64,000 bases of DNA, from the NCBI RefSeq assembly GCF_007558725.1, contig NZ_VLPL01000005.1:186001-250000 (forward strand). Reading direction: 5' to 3'. Under the pieces are notes generated by a model that saw only the letters and a program-made list of their open reading frames with translations, was not told where the DNA came from and made no database searches. The translations under genes were made by a program, and so were the position numbers. The stretch is from Fluviicola chungangensis (GTDB taxonomy: Bacteria; Bacteroidota; Bacteroidia; Flavobacteriales_D; Crocinitomicaceae). Each line of letters opens with the position of its first letter. Position 1 is the first letter of the stretch. This document shows, piece after piece, positions 60,630-64,000 of the stretch.

Positions 60630-63600
60630 ATCACTTTTTGTTGCTCTCCTACTCTCTTTTTCCTTTTCTTTTATTCTCCCGATAACTATCGGAAACCAAT
60701 CGGCAAGTGCCCAGTGTAATACAAACACGTCGATTTGTACGCCCGGAACAGCCGGTCCGTTTACGTTTGTGACTCCCGGACCTTATGTCAGTTCTTGTCT
60801 TGATTTCTTTGGACCTAATATGGGATACATCATTCTGCATATTACCACCTCCGGACCATTGAATATGCTGATTAACGGAAATGCAAGTACCGGTTTTCTC
60901 GATGTTGCAGTATTCAATATTCCCAATGGCCAGGCTCCTTGTACAGCTATTCAGAACCTGAGCAACGAAATCGGGTGTAATTACGCCAGTGCCGCAAGCG
61001 GTTGTAACCAATTCGGAAACTCTTTTCCCTGTTCTTCTTCTGTACCGGCGCCATATGTAACCGCAGGACAGGAAATCATGATCGTGGTTGAAAACTGGAG
61101 CGGATCTTCGAGTAGTTTTACCATGCAACTTGGTGCAGGAGGAGCTCAAACCGGATCTCCAAACCCGGCAATTACTCCAGCAGGCCCATTTTGCATCTCC
61201 TCAGGATCAACTCAATTGATTGCTGCTGATATGGGAGGAACCTGGTCAGGACCAGGGGTTTCCTCATCGGGAATGTTCAATCCTGCAACGGCTGGACTTG
61301 GAACTCACACGATCAATTATTCGGTAGGTGTTGCTCCTTGTAATGCCACTTCATCCACAACAATTACTGTGAATAGTGCCACGGTTACTCCTCCGGCAGC
61401 TCAAACAATCTGTTCGGGCGGCAGCGCAACATTGACTGCCAGTGGAGCAGGCACATATACCTGGTCACCATCCACAGGATTATCCGCCACAACGGGCGCC
61501 ACAGTTACCGCAAGCCCTGCCAGCACCACGACTTATACGGTCACCGGAAATACAGCCGGTTGTACAAGCAGCGGGACTGTGACTGTGACTGTTGCTCCCC
61601 TCACGATTGGTGTTTCGCCCAACGCGAGCATTTGTTCGGGAGCTTCCACGACTTTAACGGCAACCGGAGCAACTAATTATACCTGGTCACCGGCAACAGG
61701 ACTGTCTTCCACAACAGGAGCCTCCGTAACAGCAAATCCAACGACAACCACAACTTATACCGTTACCGGGACAACAGGATCCTGTTCTGCTACCGCCAAC
61801 GTTACCGTTACTGTGACTCCGTTGAACCTGACCGTTTCTCCCAATACAAGTATCTGTAGCGGAGCTTCTGCAACTTTAACCGCAAGTGGCGCTACTTCTT
61901 ATTCCTGGTCACCATCAACTGGTTTATCAGCTTCTACCGGAGCAAGCGTCACTGCAAGTCCGACAACTACTACAACGTATACCGTGACGGGAACAACCGG
62001 ATCGTGTTCCGCTACCGGAACAGTAACCGTAACAGTGACTCCCCTGGGGCTTACCGTTTCTCCTAACACGAGTATTTGTAATGGTGGATCAACCACATTA
62101 ACAGCAGGCGGTGCAACCAATTATTCCTGGTCGCCATCAACGGGCTTGTCTTCTACTACCGGAGCTTCCGTTACGGCAAATCCTTCTACGACTACAACGT
62201 ATACTGTTTCAGGAACCAGTGGAAGCTGTACATCGTCTTTACCTGTAACTGTTACCGTTACACCTGTAGTTGTTAGCGTTTCTCCAAACACCAGTATTTG
62301 CAGCGGAACGTCAACAACAATAAATGCATCCGGAGCTGCTAATTACAGCTGGAGCCCTTCAACAGGATTGTCCTCCGCAACCGGAGCAACTGTGACGGCA
62401 AATCCTACGGTCACTACAACCTATACTGTCACAGGAAGTACCGGGACCTGTGCGAATACAGCTACAATGACGGTAACAGTCAATCCTGTTCCAACTGTCA
62501 ATGCAACGAATAACGGACCTTTGTGTGAAGGAAGCACCCTGCAACTCCAAGCGACAAGTTTGCCGGGAGCAAGTTACAGCTGGTCCGGACCAAACGGATT
62601 CTCTGCCAATACGCAAAATGCTTCTACTCCTGCTACGCTCAATGCAGCAGGAACTTATACCGTTAATACCTCATTAAACGGCTGTACTTCTTCTGCCACT
62701 ACGAATGTCGTTGTTAATTCCGGGCAAATACCGGTCATCGCTGCTGCGGGTCCTTTTTGTGAAACTGCTCCGAATTCCATTCTTTCAGCCAGCATAGCCG
62801 GCGGAACCTGGTCAGGCAACGGGATTATTAATGCCACTACCGGTGAATTTTCACCTTTACAAGCAGGTGCGGGTGTTCATTCCATTAGTTATTCTGTTAC
62901 AGGAGGCTGTGCAATACCAGGAACTGCAACTATTACCGTAAATCCAATACCGGTTGTACAAATTTCCTCTCCGAATACATCGGGCTGTGTACCGTTTACT
63001 GCTTCACTGGTCGATGCAAGTTCCCCGGTTTCAGGTTCCATTACCTGGGATTTTGGTGATGGAACAGCAAATTCCAATCAGCTGAACAATGTTAATCATA
63101 CATTCAACAGTGCCGGTTGTTATGATGTGACTGTCACTTCTACCAGTGCAGTGGGATGTTCAACAACAACAACTTTCCCAAGTTTCATTTGCGCATTACC
63201 CAATGCAATAGCCGAATTTTCGGTAAACGACCCGATCCATGGATTAATGAATCCCGAATTCCATACTTTCAACACCTCTGCAAATGCCTCTATTTATTCA
63301 TGGGATTTTGGTGATGGAGATGTCAGCAATGCCTTTAACCCGAGTCATATATATTCGGAAAATGCAGGAAATTACGTGATTACCCTGATCGCAAATAATG
63401 CCGGAAATTGTCCGGATACTGCTCAGGTAACAGTAACTATCCAGGAAGAATTGGTTTACTATGTCCCGAATACATTTACACCGGATGGCGATGAATTCAA
63501 CAATGTATTTTCTCCGGTATTCACTTCCGGTTTTGATCCTTACAACTATACGTTAACGATCTATAACCGCTGGGGGGAAACCTTATTTGAGTCAAACGAC

Positions 63601-63735
63601 ACGAAATTTGGCTGGGACGGAACATACAATGGAGAACTTTGTAAATCGGGAATCTATACCTGGACCATTCGTTTTAAATCCTCTCAATCAGATAAGAAAA
63701 TTACAAAAACCGGACACGTTCAATTATTAAAATAA
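60616..63735 (+). CDS. Large repeat adhesin with gliding-motility C-terminal domain
   Basis: The 1039-aa product has a signal peptide (MKYIKSLFVALLLSFSFSFI), an N-terminal domain (30-190; LNMLINGNASTGFLDVAVFN), five Ig-like repeats of exactly 74 aa (about 260-630; ICSG, SWSPSTGLS, GASVTANPTTTTTYTVTG), further Ig/PKD domains (ITWDFGDGTANSNQ, YSWDFGDGDVSNAFN) and a type B sorting tail (about 950-1039): YYVPNTFTPDGDEFNNVFSP, YNRWGETLFESNDTKFGWDG, KSGIYTWTIRFKSSQ. This is the CHU_C/gliding-associated domain exported by T9SS. It probably holds the cell to a surface or polymer. Confidence 0.9.
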   Translation: MKYIKSLFVALLLSFSFSFILPITIGNQSASAQCNTNTSICTPGTAGPFTFVTPGPYVSSCLDFFGPNMGYIILHITTSGPLNMLINGNASTGFLDVAVFNIPNGQAPCTAIQNLSNEIGCNYASAASGCNQFGNSFPCSSSVPAPYVTAGQEIMIVVENWSGSSSSFTMQLGAGGAQTGSPNPAITPAGPFCISSGSTQLIAADMGGTWSGPGVSSSGMFNPATAGLGTHTINYSVGVAPCNATSSTTITVNSATVTPPAAQTICSGGSATLTASGAGTYTWSPSTGLSATTGATVTASPASTTTYTVTGNTAGCTSSGTVTVTVAPLTIGVSPNASICSGASTTLTATGATNYTWSPATGLSSTTGASVTANPTTTTTYTVTGTTGSCSATANVTVTVTPLNLTVSPNTSICSGASATLTASGATSYSWSPSTGLSASTGASVTASPTTTTTYTVTGTTGSCSATGTVTVTVTPLGLTVSPNTSICNGGSTTLTAGGATNYSWSPSTGLSSTTGASVTANPSTTTTYTVSGTSGSCTSSLPVTVTVTPVVVSVSPNTSICSGTSTTINASGAANYSWSPSTGLSSATGATVTANPTVTTTYTVTGSTGTCANTATMTVTVNPVPTVNATNNGPLCEGSTLQLQATSLPGASYSWSGPNGFSANTQNASTPATLNAAGTYTVNTSLNGCTSSATTNVVVNSGQIPVIAAAGPFCETAPNSILSASIAGGTWSGNGIINATTGEFSPLQAGAGVHSISYSVTGGCAIPGTATITVNPIPVVQISSPNTSGCVPFTASLVDASSPVSGSITWDFGDGTANSNQLNNVNHTFNSAGCYDVTVTSTSAVGCSTTTTFPSFICALPNAIAEFSVNDPIHGLMNPEFHTFNTSANASIYSWDFGDGDVSNAFNPSHIYSENAGNYVITLIANNAGNCPDTAQVTVTIQEELVYYVPNTFTPDGDEFNNVFSPVFTSGFDPYNYTLTIYNRWGETLFESNDTKFGWDGTYNGELCKSGIYTWTIRFKSSQSDKKITKTGHVQLLK
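61390..62499 (+). repeat. Five tandem 222-bp units inside the adhesin gene
   Basis: The codon for the first Ile of ICSG recurs at 61408, 61630, 61852, 62074 and 62296, an exact 222-base step with no insertion or deletion between the units. The units differ at many silent and some amino-acid positions, so they are old duplicates rather than a recent expansion. Confidence 0.9.
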
Positions 63736-63760
63736 TCAATCACACAGATTATTTGCAATC

Positions 63761-63790
63761 AATAGGCAGGCGGTTAACTGCCTGCCTATT
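63761..63790. terminator. Shared terminator of the adhesin and M61-like genes
   Basis: AATAGGCAGGC and GCCTGCCTATT form an 11-bp perfect stem with a small GTTAAC centre, then TATTTT on the plus strand. It is 26 bases past the adhesin stop and meets the stop codon of the convergent gene, so it ends both transcripts. Confidence 0.8.
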
Positions 63791-64000
63791 TATTTTGACC
63801 AATATTCAAATGCTTTTTTCTGAGCTGAATTTGGATTCTCTATTGGTTTTACTCCGTATTCCAGGTAGAAGCTTCTTTGAACTTCCGGTAAAGGTAATTC
63901 CAGTATTTTGCCCTGACGGATAACAGTCAGACGTTTATTTTGGTCATCCAGGTAAGTCAGCCATTGATCGATGTCACCATTGAGTTTAAATTCATTGATT
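63790..64000 (-). CDS. C-terminal end of an M61-like peptidase (5' end outside the window)
   Basis: The frame reads INEFKLNGDIDQWLTYLDDQ to the window edge, followed by RLTVIRQGKILELPLPEVQR and ending ENPNSAQKKAFEYWSK. This is the PDZ-like C-terminal tail pattern of M61 family (glycyl aminopeptidase-like) proteins common in Bacteroidota, but the zinc site is outside the window, so the assignment is tentative. Confidence 0.45.
   Translation of the reverse strand, partial: INEFKLNGDIDQWLTYLDDQNKRLTVIRQGKILELPLPEVQRSFYLEYGVKPIENPNSAQKKAFEYWSK

Noticed and set aside
61390-62499. Regular repeats considered as a CRISPR array
   Set aside because: The units are 222 bases long, translate in one frame as Ig-like domains and have no spacer structure.

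Overview
This 64 kb window is chromosomal DNA of a Bacteroidota bacterium, most likely a flavobacterial relative of the Crocinitomicaceae/Fluviicola type (inferred from gene content, not from a search). The evidence is two type IX secretion (T9SS) machinery genes (porT, porQ), two cargo proteins with T9SS sorting tails, TonB-dependent receptors with carboxypeptidase-like N-termini, a TamL-type assembly lipoprotein, many DUF families restricted to the phylum, and repeated promoters of the form TAnnTTTG or TAnnTTCG placed just before start codons. No rRNA, tRNA, CRISPR array, prophage or complete insertion sequence was seen.

Layout. 1-2.3 kb: the thiamine operon thiS-thiC (minus) behind a TPP riboswitch, with a small inverted-repeat element between the two genes. 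2.4-4.0 kb: DoxX, DUF1361 and DgkA-type membrane proteins. 4.1-6.8 kb: rpsO and pnp (minus), with several palindromes in the spacer. 7-10.7 kb: a MORN-like secreted protein, an orphan hutD, and fba-accD. 10.8-15.4 kb: tamL divergent from a TrmH methyltransferase and a TPR protein. 15.5-21.3 kb (minus): FAD oxidoreductase, porT, ubiE/menG, a heptose-kinase-like PfkB protein and an aspartate-type aminotransferase. 21.5-28.5 kb: a beta-propeller sensor-like protein, a T9SS cargo protein, a NYN/OST-HTH protein, a secreted hypothetical, YcxB-like and PLD-like proteins. 28.7-34.9 kb: 3-hydroxyacyl-CoA dehydrogenase, a GT39-like glycosyltransferase, a GH25 lysozyme, an OmpH/DUF4924 group, a SiaC-like protein and an N-acetylglucosamine-kinase-like protein.

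35.0-41.8 kb (plus) is the most interesting block. It is a compact five-gene operon: a DUF4856 lipoprotein, an imelysin-like lipoprotein, an HTTM (vitamin K-dependent gamma-carboxylase-like) membrane protein, a FecA-like TonB receptor and an atypical Ser/Thr protein kinase. The genes overlap or nearly touch and share one clear promoter. It looks like an envelope metal (probably iron) acquisition system with an unusual enzyme and a cytoplasmic kinase built in.

41.9-53.1 kb: a beta-barrel protein, 3-methyladenine glycosylase, PaaY-like hexapeptide protein, LRR protein plus partner, cold-shock protein, pyruvate dehydrogenase E2 and E1-alpha, metallophosphoesterase, porQ and a probably highly expressed outer-membrane protein. 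53.2-64 kb: cmk, an ACT-domain protein, a DUF2807 lipoprotein with a PagL-like lipid A deacylase, mazG, a second TonB receptor, a very large repeat adhesin with a gliding-motility C-terminal domain, and the end of an M61-like peptidase.

The intergenic spaces are rich in palindromes and short dispersed repeats: a 40-bp and a 34-bp perfect palindrome, and a recurring family built on AATTGAAAATGGAGAATTG that in two places supplies the end of a coding sequence.
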